Below, piece after piece: positions 28,600 through 39,760 of a DNA stretch of 64,000 bases. The DNA lies in the NCBI RefSeq assembly GCF_958295425.1, contig NW_026704019.1, forward strand, positions 538,001-602,000, given 5' to 3'. The notes beneath the pieces are model-generated. The model did no database searches. It was given only the letters and a program-made list of their open reading frames with translations, and was not told where the DNA came from. Source of the stretch: Solea solea. Taxonomy: Eukaryota > Chordata > Actinopteri > Pleuronectiformes > Soleidae. Positions within the stretch are counted from its first letter, which is position 1; the number at the start of each line of letters is the position of its first letter. The translations under genes were made by a program, and so were the position numbers.

Positions 28600-31500
28600 A
28601 CAGAAGTATATCTTATAAGATGTTAACTTTATTTGTGAGGTTTATGTTATGGGACAGTAGAAAATTGAAAAAAATCAGAAAACAGCCGTATACTTGCTGA
28701 ATGTGCACAACAAAAGACACAAATAGAAAAACACATCCAAACAGTGAAATCATTGCAAAATCAAACACTGACGGCATATAACTATATCTTATAAGATTTT
28801 AACTTTATTTGTGAGGTTTATGTTATGGGACATTAGAAAATTGAAAAAAATCAGAAAACAGCCGTATACTTGCTGAATGTGCACAAAAACAGACACAAAT
28901 AGAAAAACACATCCAAACAGTGAAATCATTGCAAAATCAAACACTGAGGGTAAATAACTATATCTTATGAGATTTCAACTTTATTTGTGAGGTTTATGTT
29001 ATGGGTCAGTAGAAAATTGAAAAAAATCAGAAAACAGCCGTATACTTGCTGAATGTGCACAAAAACAGACACAAAAAGAAAAACACATCCAAACAGTGAA
29101 ATCATTGCAAAATCAAACACTGAGGTTACAGAAGTATATCTTATAAGATGTTAACTTTATTTGTGAGGTTTATGTTATGGGACAGTAGAAAATTGAAAAA
29201 AATCAGAAAACAGCCGTATACTTGCTGAATGTGCACAAAACAGACACAAATAGAAAAACACATCCAAACAGTGAAATCATTGCAAAATCAAACACTGACG
29301 GCATATAACTATATCTTATAAGATGTTAACTTCATTTGTGAGGTTTATGTTATGGGACAGTAGAAAATTGAAAAAAATCAGTCGATACTTGCTGAATGTG
29401 CACAACAAAAGACACAAATAGAAAAACACATCCAAACAGTGAAATCATTGCAAAATCAAACACTGAGGGTACAGAAGTATATCTTATAAGATGTTAACTT
29501 TATTTGTGAGGTTTATGTTATGGGACAGTAGAAAATTGAAAAAAATCAGAAAACAGCCGTATACTTGCTGAATGTGCACAACAAAAGACACAAATAGAAA
29601 AACACATCCAAACAGTGAAATCATTGCAAAATCAAACACTGACGGCATATAACTATATCTTATAAGATTTTAACTTTATTTGTGAGGTTTATGTTATGGG
29701 ACAGTAGAAAATTGAAAAAAATCAGAAAACAGCCGTATACTTGCTGAATGTGCACAAAAACAGACACAAATAGAAAAACACATCCAAACAGTGAAATCAT
29801 TGCAAAATCAAACACTGAGGGTACAGAAGTATATCTTATAAGATGTTAACTTTATTTGTGAGGTTTATGTTATGGGACAGTAGAAAATTGAAAAAAATCA
29901 GAAAACAGCCGTATACTTGCTGAATGTGCACAAAAACAGACACAAATAGAAAAACACATCCAAACAGTGAAATCATTGCAAAATCAAACACTGAAGGCAT
30001 ATAACTATATCTTATAAGATTTTAACTTTATTTGTGAGGTTTATGTTATGGGACAGTAGAAAATTGAAAAAAATCAGAAAACAGCCGTATACTTGCTGAA
30101 TGTGCACAAAAACAGACACAAATAGAAAAACACATCCAAACAGTGAAATCATTGCAAAATCAAACACTGAAGGCATATAACTATATCTTATAAGATTTTA
30201 ACTTTATTTGTGAGGTTTATGTTATGGGACAGTAGAAAATTGAAAAAAAATCAGAAAACAGCCGTATACTTGCTGAATGTGCACAACAAAAGACACACAT
30301 AGAAAAACACATCCAAACAGTGAAATCATTGCAAAATCAAACACTGAGGTTACAGAAGTATATCTTATAAGATGTTAACTTTATTTGTGAGGTTTATGTT
30401 ATGGGACAGAAGAAAATTGAAAAAAATCAGAAAACAGCCGTATACTTGCTGAATGTGCACAAAACAGACACAAATAGAAAAACACATCCAAACAGTGAAA
30501 TCATTGCAAAATCAAACACTGACGGCATATAACTATATCTTATAAGATGTTAACTTCATTTGTGAGGTTTATGTTATGGGACAGTAGAAAATTGAAAAAA
30601 ATCAGTCGATACTTGCTGAATGTGCACAACAAAAGACACAAATAGAAAAACACATCCAAACAGTGAAATCATTGCAAAATCAAACACTGAGGGTACAGAA
30701 GTATATCTTATAAGATGTTAACTTTATTTGTGAGGTTTATGTTATGGGACAGTAGAAAATTGAAAAAAATCAGAAAACAGCCGTATACTTGCTGAATGTG
30801 CACAACAAAAGACACAAATAGAAAAACACATCCAAACAGTGAAATCATTGCAAAATCAAACACTGACGGCATATAACTATATCTTATAAGATTTTAACTT
30901 TATTTGTGAGGTTTATGTTATGGGACATTAGAAAATTGAAAAAAATCAGAAAACAGCCGTATACTTGCTGAATGTGCACAAAAACAGACACAAATAGAAA
31001 AACACATCCAAACAGTGAAATCATTGCAAAATCAAACACTGAGGGTAAATAACTATATCTTATGAGATTTCAACTTTATTTGTGAGGTTTATGTTATGGG
31101 TCAGTAGAAAATTGAAAAAAATCAGAAAACAGCCGTATACTTGCTGAATGTGCACAAAAACAGACACAAAAAGAAAAACACATCCAAACAGTGAAATCAT
31201 TGCAAAATCAAACACTGAGGTTACAGAAGTATATCTTATAAGATGTTAACTTTATTTGTGAGGTTTATGTTATGGGACAGTAGAAAATTGAAAAAAATCA
31301 GAAAACAGCCGTATACTTGCTGAATGTGCACAAAACAGACACAAATAGAAAAACACATCCAAACAGTGAAATCATTGCAAAATCAAACACTGACGGCATA
31401 TAACTATATCTTATAAGATGTTAACTTCATTTGTGAGGTTTATGTTATGGGACAGTAGAAAATTGAAAAAAATCAGTCGATACTTGCTGAATGTGCACAA

Positions 31501-32480
31501 CAAAAGACACAAATAGAAAAACACATCCAAACAGTGAAATCATTGCAAAATCAAACACTGAGGGTACAGAAGTATATCTTATAAGATGTTAACTTTATTT
31601 GTGAGGTTTATGTTATGGGACAGTAGAAAATTGAAAAAAATCAGAAAACAGCCGTATACTTGCTGAATGTGCACAACAAAAGACACAAATAGAAAAACAC
31701 ATCCAAACAGTGAAATCATTGCAAAATCAAACACTGACGGCATATAACTATATCTTATAAGATTTTAACTTTATTTGTGAGGTTTATGTTATGGGACAGT
31801 AGAAAATTGAAAAAAATCAGAAAACAGCCGTATACTTGCTGAATGTGCACAAAAACAGACACAAATAGAAAAACACATCCAAACAGTGAAATCATTGCAA
31901 AATCAAACACTGAGGGTACAGAAGTATATCTTATAAGATGTTAACTTTATTTGTGAGGTTTATGTTATGGGACAGTAGAAAATTGAAAAAAATCAGAAAA
32001 CAGCCGTATACTTGCTGAATGTGCACAAAAACAGACACAAATAGAAAAACACATCCAAACAGTGAAATCATTGCAAAATCAAACACTGAAGGCATATAAC
32101 TATATCTTATAAGATTTTAACTTTATTTGTGAGGTTTATGTTATGGGACAGTAGAAAATTGAAAAAAATCAGAAAACAGCCGTATACTTGCTGAATGTGC
32201 ACAAAAACAGACACAAATAGAAAAACACATCCAAACAGTGAAATCATTGCAAAATCAAACACTGAAGGCATATAACTATATCTTATAAGATTTTAACTTT
32301 ATTTGTGAGGTTTATGTTATGGGACAGTAGAAAATTGAAAAAAAATCAGAAAACAGCCGTATACTTGCTGAATGTGCACAACAAAAGACACACATAGAAA
32401 AACACATCCAAACAGTGAAATCATTGCAAAATCAAACACTGAGGGTACAGAAGTATATCTTATAAGATGTTAACTTTATT
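28600..32480. repeat. Second occurrence of the 2095-bp higher-order repeat, offset 5604 bp
   Basis: The landmarks of the 22640-26840 block recur here: ATCAGTCGATAC at 29379, 30603 and 31474, and GGGTCAGTAG at 29005 and 31100. Internal spacing is again 1224 and 871 (2095 in total). Offsets from 23775, 24999 and 25870 are all exactly 5604. The block again ends in B-type monomers, as the earlier one did, so the copied unit included its boundary. Confidence 0.85.
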
Positions 32481-32484
32481 TGTG

Positions 32485-33389
32485 AGGTTCATGTTATGGG
32501 ACAGCAGAAAAATGAAAAAAATCCGGAAACAGCCTTATCTCAGCTGAATGCGCACACAAACAGACACCAATAGAAAAACACATCCCAACAGTGAAATCAT
32601 TGCAAAATCAAAAACTGAGGGTACAGAACTAAATCTTTTAAGATGTTAACTTCATTTGTGAGGTTTATGTTATGGGACAGCAGAAAAATGAAAAAAATCC
32701 GGAAACAGCCTTATCTCAGCTGAATGCGCACACAAACAGACACCAATAGAAAAACACATCCCAACAGTGAAATCATTGCAAAATCAAAAACTGAGTGTAC
32801 AGAACTAAATCTTTTAAGATTTTAACTTCATTTGTGAGGTTTATATTATGGGAAAGTAGAAAAATGAAAAAAATCCGGAAACAGCCTTATCTCAGCTGAA
32901 TGCGCACACAAACAGACACCAATAGAAAAACACATCCAAACAGTGAAATCATTGCAAAATCAAACACTGAGGGTACAGAACTAAATCTTTTAAGATGTTA
33001 ACTTCATTTGTGAGGTTTATGTTATGGGACAGCAGAAAAATGAAAAAAATCCGGAAACAGCCTTATTTCAGCTGAATGCGCACATAAACAGACACCAACA
33101 GAAAAACACATCCAAACAGTGAAATCATTGCAAAATCAAACACTGAGGGTACAGAACTAAATCTTTTAAGATGCTAACTTCATTTGTGAGGTTTATGTTA
33201 TGGGAAAGTAGAAAAATGAAAAAAATCCGAAAACAGCCGTATCCCTGCTGAATGCGCACAAAAACAGACACAAATAGAAAAACACATCCAAACAGTGAAA
33301 TCATTATAAATTCAAACACTGAGGGTACATCAATATACCTTATAAGATGTTAACTTCATATTATAGGACAGTAGAAAAAAGATTAAAAT
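32485..33389. repeat. B-type satellite monomers at the array edge, next to the 141-bp repeat
   Basis: These are divergent monomers of the class seen at 26884-27772, ending in a monomer with GTATCCCTGCTG, a changed ATTATAAATTC, and a final fragment that stops inside GACAGTAGAAAA. The sequence then passes through AAGATTAAAATACCC into the 141-bp repeat. The same edge is found at 45785/45786 and 60536/60537, so the junction formed once and was copied. Confidence 0.85.
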
Positions 33390-34000
33390 ACCCTCGATCA
33401 GCCTTAGTCCCTGATACACATACGGAAAAATCAGACTCCTGGCTTAATGCCTTTAGGAATTATTACAAAAAACACACCCTTTGACCTTTCCAAAGGTTGC
33501 ACAGGTCTGAAACTCTGCACCCGGGATAAGACTAAATCCCTGATACACATACGGAAAAATCAGACTCCTGGCTCAATGCCTTTAGGAATTATTACAAAAA
33601 ACACACCCGAAAGGCTGACCATTGACCTTTCCGAAAGTTGCACAGGTCTGAAACTCTGCACCGGGGATAAGACTAAATCCTGATACACGTACGGAAAAAT
33701 CAGACTCCTGGCTCAATGCCTTTATGAATTATTACAAAAAACACACCCAAACGGCTGACCATTGACCTTTCCGAAGGTTGCACAGGTCTGAAACTCTGCA
33801 CCCGGGATAAGCCTAAATCCCTGATACACATACGGAAAAATTTGACTCCTGGCTCAATGCCTTTAGGAATTATTTCAAAAAACACACCCGAACGGCTGAC
33901 CATTGACCTTTTCGAAGGTTGCACAAGCCTGAAACTCTGCACCCGGGATAAGCCTAAATCCCTGATACACATACGGAAAAATCAGACTCCTGGCTCAATG
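33390..34000. repeat. 141-bp tandem repeat, left segment of module 1 (about 4.3 units)
   Basis: Units carry ATGCCTTTAGGAATTATTAC, AACACACCCGAACGG, CTGACCATTGACC, TTTCCGAAGGTTGCACAGG, ACCCGGGATAAG and CCCTGATACACATACGG. One unit lacks about 14 bp before TTTGACC (near 33478). The period equals 47 codons, so a frame stays open through consecutive units and into the LINE that follows. I regard the encoded peptide as a by-product of unit length, not a gene. The right edge is the LINE 5' junction. Confidence 0.9.
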
Positions 34001-34150
34001 GAGAATTATTACATCTGGCGCTGGTCATGGCGACACACAGCAAGAGTGTGTGGGAGTGATTGTGGGAACTTACTGTTTTTTAACTGTGGTTTTACCTGTG
34101 TTTTTAACGTTTTTAACGTCTTTTTAAATACTTTAAATACCCGAGTCATC

Positions 34151-37066
34151 ATGGATTTAGTGAGTGTTTTTTTCCTGAACTTGGTCGCTCTTGGGAGTGC
34201 TATAAGCGTCCAACAGAGCGACCGACCTGACAGGCTCCGATACAGCCGTGTCTTCCTTATTCACTGCAGCAACTCAGGGGCAGTGATTTCACCTGATGGC
34301 ATCCCGCCGGAGATCCGGAGGAATTGGGCTGGAGGCTCCCGTTCGGACCGGCTGGCATCGGTGGCGGCGGGGCATGCGGCTTTTCGGAGACCCGGAAGCC
34401 CTCGGCAGCGGACTGCGGCTCGAGTGAGGAGGCGTGGCCGGAGAGGAGGTGTGCGTCAGCGGCTGCGGAGACTGGGACTCCGCCGCTTGCCGCTCCCTTC
34501 AATTATCCTCGGCAACGCGCAGTCTCTGAGAAATAAGGTGGACGAGCTTCAAGCGAATGTGAAGCATATCTCGGAGTACAGGGATGCCTGTGTGATCGCT
34601 TTAACCGAGACCTGGCTGAAGGATTATGATCCGACTCAAGATTTTGACATTGATGGTTTTGGTCAGCCTTACCGGCTTGATCGTGACGCACAAATCACCG
34701 GCAAATCATTGGGAGGGGGCGTGTGCTTGTACGTCAATCCTCGTTGGTGTAAGTCTGTCAAAATAAGAGAATCCATATGCAGTCCCCACATCGAACTCTT
34801 ATCAGTCTCACTGCGCCCATTTTATCTGCCAAGGGAAATCCCACAGGTGTTCCTGACAGTGGTTTATATACATCCCAGAGCTGATACGGCAGAAGCAGCG
34901 TCCACTATTGCTAAACTTGTGCACCAATTGCAAAATAAATGCCCTGATGCCCCACATTTTATCCTTGGTGATTTTAACACTTGTAGTCTGAAACAGCATC
35001 TTGGTCATTTGCACCAGTATGTAAAATGTCCAACGCTACATGGTAAAATACTGGACTTGTGCTACGGCACTATAAAGGGAGCTTACAAATCCTTCCCACT
35101 GGCTCCACTTGGCTCTTCTGACCACAGCTGTGTCTTGCTTGCTCCGGTCTACCAGCCGGCCCTCAAGAAGGGGAAAGTTGAGCGCAAAGAGGTCGCTCTA
35201 TGGACAGAGAGCGCTATTCGGGAACTGAATGGCTGTTTGCATAATACGAACTGGGATGTTTTTAAAGACTCATGTACTAATTTAGATGAATTGACTGACA
35301 CTGTGGTAAATTATATTACCTTCTGCGAAGAGATGATAATCCCAAGAAAGACAATCACACTGTATCCTAATAATAAGCCCTGGGTCAGCAAATCCCTCAA
35401 GAATTCTATTAATAAGAAAAAAATAGCTTACTATCAAGGAGACATATCTGAACAAAAAGAAGCCCAAAAATTGGTGAAAAGGGAAATCAAATTGGCCAAA
35501 ATGCAGTACAAGGACAAGGTTCAGGATGAATTCAGGATGGGCAATTCTCGAGTATCTAACAGTGACAAATCTGACTCCACCCTGGCAGAAGAATTAAATC
35601 AGTTTTAGTTGAGATTTGATTCAATTGACTTCTCTGGAGAATTGTCTAAATTCAGGGAAGTTCCAGTAAGCAGTGGGATTCAGATAGATGAAATCAGTGT
35701 GTGGAGCAATTTTGGAAAGACTAACCCAAGGAAAAGTTATGGGCCAGATGGAATAAGTGGCCGACTACTTAAATGCTGTGCCCCATTCTTAAGTGAAATC
35801 TTTACATACATTTTCCAGTGGTCCTTGTCATTAAATAAAGTTCCCACATTATGGAAAGAATCCACTATTGTTCCCGTGGCAAAGGTACCATCACCTAAGA
35901 CATTAAATGATTATCGTCCTGTGGCCCTCACCTCAGTGGTGATGAAGAGTTTTGAGCGTATAGTAAAAAAGAGCTTGCTTGCTATGACGCAGACCGTGAT
36001 TGATCCCCTTCAATTCGCCTACCAACCCAGGAAAGGGGTGGAGGATGCTGTGGCGACACTATTGAATTTAATTGTCAGGCACCTGGAAGGCAGGAAAACA
36101 CACATACGTCTATGTTTTGCTGATTTTTCATCAGCCTTCAACTGTATGCAGCCTCTTGTCCTTGCTCACAGGCTTTCAGAAATACCCAGTGTTGATTTGG
36201 GAACTATATGCTGGTTAGTGGATTTTCTGACAACTAGGCCTCAGAGAACTCGTGTTAATGAAACCCTGTCCGGGACTCTGTTGTGTTCCACAGGCTCGCC
36301 CCAGGGATGTGTCTTGTCACCTCTGCTGTTTATGTTGTACACTAATGATTGTAAGAGCACGTTTGAGTCTAGGCACATAATTAAATTTGCTGATGACTCC
36401 GTGATTGTCAGCCTCCTGCAGGACCATGAGGCGGGCCACGGACCGGTCCTGGACCATTTTGTTAGATGGTGTGATGATTCTTATCTGCAACTTAATGTGT
36501 CAAAAACGAAAGACATGAAAATTGATTTCCGTAAGAATCCACCTGTCACAGCCCAAACCTTTGTTAAAGGCACAGCTGTGGACACAGTCAACCATTATAA
36601 GTATCTAGGCACCATCCTGGATGATAAACTGTCTTTTGAGAGCAACTCAGATGCCATCTGCAGGAAAGTAAATCAGAGGTTGTTTTATTTAAGGAAACTG
36701 AGGTCTTTTAACGTTGATAAGAAGTTTCTTAAATTGTTTTACTCATCTTTTATTGAGTCTATCTTAACTTTTGCAATGATTTGTTGGTTTGGGAACCTCA
36801 GCATATCAAATAAGAATAAGATGAAGAATGTGGTCAAACTCTGCCAAAAAACAATTGGCATTAACTTGAATGACCTTGATAATGTTTATCAGGTCAGAGC
36901 CATTCAGAGGGCAAGGGCCATTCTGGCAAACCCTCTTCACCCTCTTCATGCAGAGTTTCGACTCCTCCCATCTAAGAGGAGGTACACATTCCCTTGTCAG
37001 GCCAAATCAAACAGATATTTAAAATCCTTTGTCCCGTCTGCCGTTAGATTCCTTAATACGCTGTAG
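34151..37066 (+). pseudogene. LINE endonuclease/reverse transcriptase polyprotein, copy 1, inactivated
   Basis: This is the same coding region as the intact copy at 46547-49510, starting at the ATG at 34151. It would encode an AP-type endonuclease (TETWL, GDFN and SDH motifs) followed by a reverse transcriptase (ADFSSAFN, GSPQGCVLSP, and FADD at 36386-36397), acting in target-primed reverse transcription of its own RNA. Two private lesions break it: a 54-bp in-frame deletion at 35550/35551, which removes 18 residues of the linker between the two domains, and a TAT-to-TAG change at 35606-35608. The frame is otherwise open to 37066. The stop separates the endonuclease from the polymerase, so a functional product is unlikely. 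The frame is also open upstream through two 141-bp units to 33842; I prefer 34151 because it lies inside the element. Confidence 0.9.
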
Positions 37067-37193
37067 GCAAACCTGTTGGGAAGGATGTACAGTACTGTTA
37101 TCTGTGATGACTATATGTATTTATATGTATTTATTGTGTATATGTGTGCTATGTGAGCTCTACTGTGTTGAACTTTTGCTGTAAACCAAATTG

Positions 37194-37233
37194 CCCTTCG
37201 GGGACATTAAAGATTTTCAAATCAAATCAAATC
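37194..37233 (+). other. LINE 3' hairpin, ATTAAA and ATCAA-type tail (copy 1)
   Basis: CCC, TTCG and GGG at 37194-37203 form a small UUCG-loop hairpin. ATTAAA follows at 37206-37211 and then a TCAAATCAAATCAA tail. In L2-clade elements, a conserved 3' stem-loop and a short repeated tail are recognised by the element's own reverse transcriptase. That role is taken from the family and has not been shown here. Confidence 0.65.
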
Positions 37234-39510
37234 AATGCCTTTATGAATTATTACAAAAAACACACCCGAACGGCTGACCATTGACCTTTCCGAAGGTTGC
37301 ACAGGTCTGAAACTCGGCACCCTGGATCAGCCTTAGTCCCTGATACACATACGGAAAAATCAGACTCCTGGCTCAATGCCTTTAGGAATTATTACAAAAA
37401 ACACACCCGAACGGCTGACCTTTGACCTTTCCAAAGGTTGCACGGGTCTGAAACTTGGCACCCTGGATAAGCCTTAGTCCCTGATACAGATACGGAAAAA
37501 TCAGACTCCTGGCTCAATGCCTTTATGAATTATTACAAGAAACACACCCGAACGGCTGACCATTGACCTTTCCGAAGGTTGCACAGGTCTGAAACTCGGC
37601 TACCGGGATAAGCTTTAGTCCCTGATACACATACGGAAAAATCAGACTCCTGACTCAATGACTTTAGGAATTATTACAAAAAACACACCCGAACGACTGA
37701 CTATTGACCTTTCCGAAGGTTGCACAGGTCTGAAACTCTGCAACCGGGATAGGCCTAAATCCCTGATACACATACGGAAAAATCAGACTCCTGGCTCAAT
37801 GCCTTTAGGAATTATTACAGAAAACACACCCGAACGGCTGACCATTGACCTTTCCGAAGGTTGCACAGGTCTGAAACTCGGCACCCGGGATAAGCCTAAA
37901 TCCCTGATACACATACGGAAAAATCAGACTCCTGGCTCAATGACTTTAGGAATTATTACAAAAAACACACCCGAACGACTGACTATTGACCTTTCCGAAG
38001 GTTGCACAGGTCTGAAACTCTGCACCCGGGATAGGCCTAAATCCCTGATACACATACGGAAAAATCAGACTCCTGGCTCAATGCCTTTAGGAATTATTAC
38101 AAAAAACACACCCGAACGGCTGACCATTGACCTTTCCGAAGGTTGCACAGGTCTGGAACTCGGCACGCTAGATTAGCCTTAGTCCCTGATGCACATACGG
38201 AAAAATCAGACTCCTGGCTCAATGCCTTTAGGAATTATTACAAAAAACACACCCGAACGGCTGACCTTTGACCTTTCCGAAGGTTGCACAGGTCTGAAAC
38301 TCGGCAACCGGGATAAGCTTTAGTCCCTGATACACATACGGAGAAAACAGACTCCTGACTCAATGCCTTTAGGAATTATTACAAAAAACACACCCGAACG
38401 GCTGACCATTGACCTTTCCGAAGGTTGCACAGGTCTGAAACTCTGCACCCGGGATAAGCCTAAATCCCTGATACACATACGGAAAAATTTGACTCCTGGC
38501 TCAATGCCTTTAGGAATTATTTCAAAAAACACACCCGAACGGCTGACCATTGACCTTTTCGAAGGTTGCACAAGCCTGAAACTCTGCACCCGGGATAAGC
38601 CTAAATCCCTGATACACATACGGAAAAATCAGACTCCTGGCTCAATGCCTTTATGAATTATTACAAAAAACACACCCGAACGGCTGACCTTTGACCTTTC
38701 CGAAGGTTGCACAGGTCTGAAACTCGGCAACCGGGATAAGCTTTAGTCCCTGATACACATACGGAGAAAACAGACTCCTGACTCAATGCCTTTAGGAATT
38801 ATTACAAAAAACACACCCGAACGGCTGACCATTGACCTTTCCGAATGTTGCACAGGTCTGAAACTCTGCACCCGGGATAAGCCTAAATCCCTGATACACA
38901 TACGGAAAAATCAGACTCCTGGCTCAATGCCTTTAGGAATTATTACAAAAAACACACCCGAACGGCTGACCATTGACCTTTCCGAAGGTTGCACAGGTCT
39001 GAAACTTGGCACCCTGGATCAGCCTTAGTCCCTGATACACACACGGAAAAATCAGACTCCTGGCTCAATGCCTTTAGGAATTATTACAAAAAACACACCC
39101 GAACGGCTGAAATTTGACCTTTACAAAGGTTGCACAGGTCTGAAACTCGGCACCCTGGATTAGCCTTAGTCCCTGATACACATACGGAAAAATCAGACTC
39201 CTGGCTTAATGCCTTTAGGAATTATTACAAAAAACACACCCGAACGGCTGACCATTGACCTTTTCCGAAAGTTGCACAGGTCTGAAACTCGGCAACCGGG
39301 ATAAGCTTTAGTCCCTGATACACATATGGAAAAATCAGACTCCTGACTCAATGCCTTTAGGAATTATTACAAAAAACACACCACAGCGGCTGACCTTTGA
39401 CCTTTCCAAAGGTTGCACGGGTCTGAAACTCGGAACCCTGGATCAGCCAGGAGTCCCTGATACACATACGGAGAAATCAGCATCCGGGCTCATTGCCTTT
39501 AGGAATTATT
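37234..39510. repeat. 141-bp tandem repeat, right segment of module 1 (about 16 units)
   Basis: The unit spacing is read from ACGGAAAAAT at 37351, 37492, 37633 and 37774 (141 bp each). Variants differ mainly in GACCATTGACC against GACCTTTGACC, and CTCTGCACCCGGG against CTCGGCACCCTGG or CTCGGCAACCGGG. Frames are open for up to 172 codons (37658-38176) because 141 is a multiple of three. The array ends at GGAATTATT (39510), where the spacer begins. It is one unit longer than the matching segment in module 2. Confidence 0.92.
37416..37428. promoter_or_regulatory. Perfect DR1 nuclear-receptor half-site pair in the 141-bp repeat (representative)
   Basis: TGACCTTTGACCT is the exact reverse complement of the DR1 consensus AGGTCAAAGGTCA, bound by receptors such as HNF4, RXR heterodimers and COUP-TF. 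Further perfect copies lie at 38262-38274, 38685-38697, 39391-39403, 50706-50718, 50988-51000, 51411-51423 and 51694-51706. Most other units have TGACCATTGACCT, one base off. The match is seen directly; binding and function are unproven and it may be coincidence copied by tandem duplication. Confidence 0.35.
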
Positions 39511-39760
39511 GAAGAAAAGACAGTTTCCCACCTTTCTTACGTTTGAATTTTACAGACTGTGTTTTTGGCAGTTTTTTTTGGCCAGGGGGAAAAAAGCCCA
39601 AAGTCCTGTGTCCAAAAACTGAAAATCAGGTCATGTCAGACTCTATACAGTCTTAGACTCTTTGGCCAGAGTGGAAGTTTTGGAGGAACTACATTTCTAC
39701 AGGTCGCAGGAGTGTGAATATTTCATATGTCGTTTGGGGTCCCAAGACGAGCGGAACGAC
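39511..39760. other. 250-bp non-satellite spacer (module 1)
   Basis: This single-copy-looking segment lies between the 141-bp array and the satellite. It starts GAAGAAAAGACAG and ends CGAGCGGAACGAC. It has a T-run with GGCCAGGGGGAAAAAAG, no long ORF and no repeat structure that I recognise. It recurs at 51814-52063 almost unchanged. It may be the remnant of the original flank of the 141-bp array or of another transposon. Confidence 0.75.

Larger units (their letters stand above)
1..33389. repeat. 176-bp AT-rich satellite array (block S1, about 190 monomers)
   Basis: Head-to-tail monomers of 174-178 bp fill this block without interruption. The first two monomers start at 1 and 177 with the same ATATCTTATAAGATG start, and the next starts at 352. 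Each monomer holds the 12-bp perfect palindrome ATCTTATAAGAT, usually a GTTAAC or TTTTAAC box, several A-tracts, GTATAC, the 8-bp palindrome TGTGCACA, and a variable tail after CAAACACTGA. Tails fall into classes: GGTTACAGAAG, GGGTACAGAAG, A/CGGCATATAAC, GGGTAAATAAC. These tails mark monomer types that recur in fixed order, giving higher-order repeats. The last monomer is broken at about 33389, where the sequence turns into the 141-bp repeat. No gene is visible. I do not recognise the satellite as a named family. Centromeric or pericentromeric location is an inference. Confidence 0.97.
34001..37233 (+). mobile_element. L2/CR1-type LINE, copy 1 (full length but ORF broken)
   Basis: This is a 3.2-kb non-LTR retrotransposon with a short 5' leader, one long coding region (endonuclease then reverse transcriptase), a 3' UTR of about 170 bp, a CCC-TTCG-GGG hairpin, ATTAAA, and an ATCAA-type tail. 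It sits inside the 141-bp repeat: the left flank ends CTGGCTCAATG and the right flank resumes TCAATGCCTTTA. The 5' end starts GAGAATTATTAC, which itself resembles the target GGAATTATTAC, so the exact 5' base is uncertain by up to about 17 bp. Clade assignment to L2/CR1 comes from the domain layout and the 3' end; Rex1-like elements are the main alternative. Confidence 0.9.

Noticed and set aside
1..33389. CRISPR array
   Set aside because: Repeats of 176 bp are directly adjacent with no spacers, and there is no cas gene; the setting is eukaryotic.
33390..34000. 141-bp units as promoter monomers belonging to the LINE 5' end
   Set aside because: The same units also follow the LINE 3' tail, and the flanks join as an interrupted unit with a short target duplication. 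Insertion into an existing array is simpler, although copies elsewhere are needed to settle it.
34257..34691. Antisense and alternative-frame ORFs over the GC-rich start of the LINE ORF (also in copies 2 and 3)
   Set aside because: They are shadows of the GC-rich, Arg-coding segment of the polyprotein; the LINE frame carries the recognisable motifs.
37658..38176. 172-codon ORF of 47-residue repeats (also 50102-50620)
   Set aside because: It is explained by a 141-bp unit divisible by three; the ends fall at random unit variants and no known domain or start context is visible. Treated as repeat, not gene.
33390..39510. CENP-B box in the 141-bp repeat (TTCGAAGG, CCGGG pieces)
   Set aside because: TTCG and CGGG occur in the unit but not with the spacing of the CENP-B box, and the 176-bp monomer contains no such motif.
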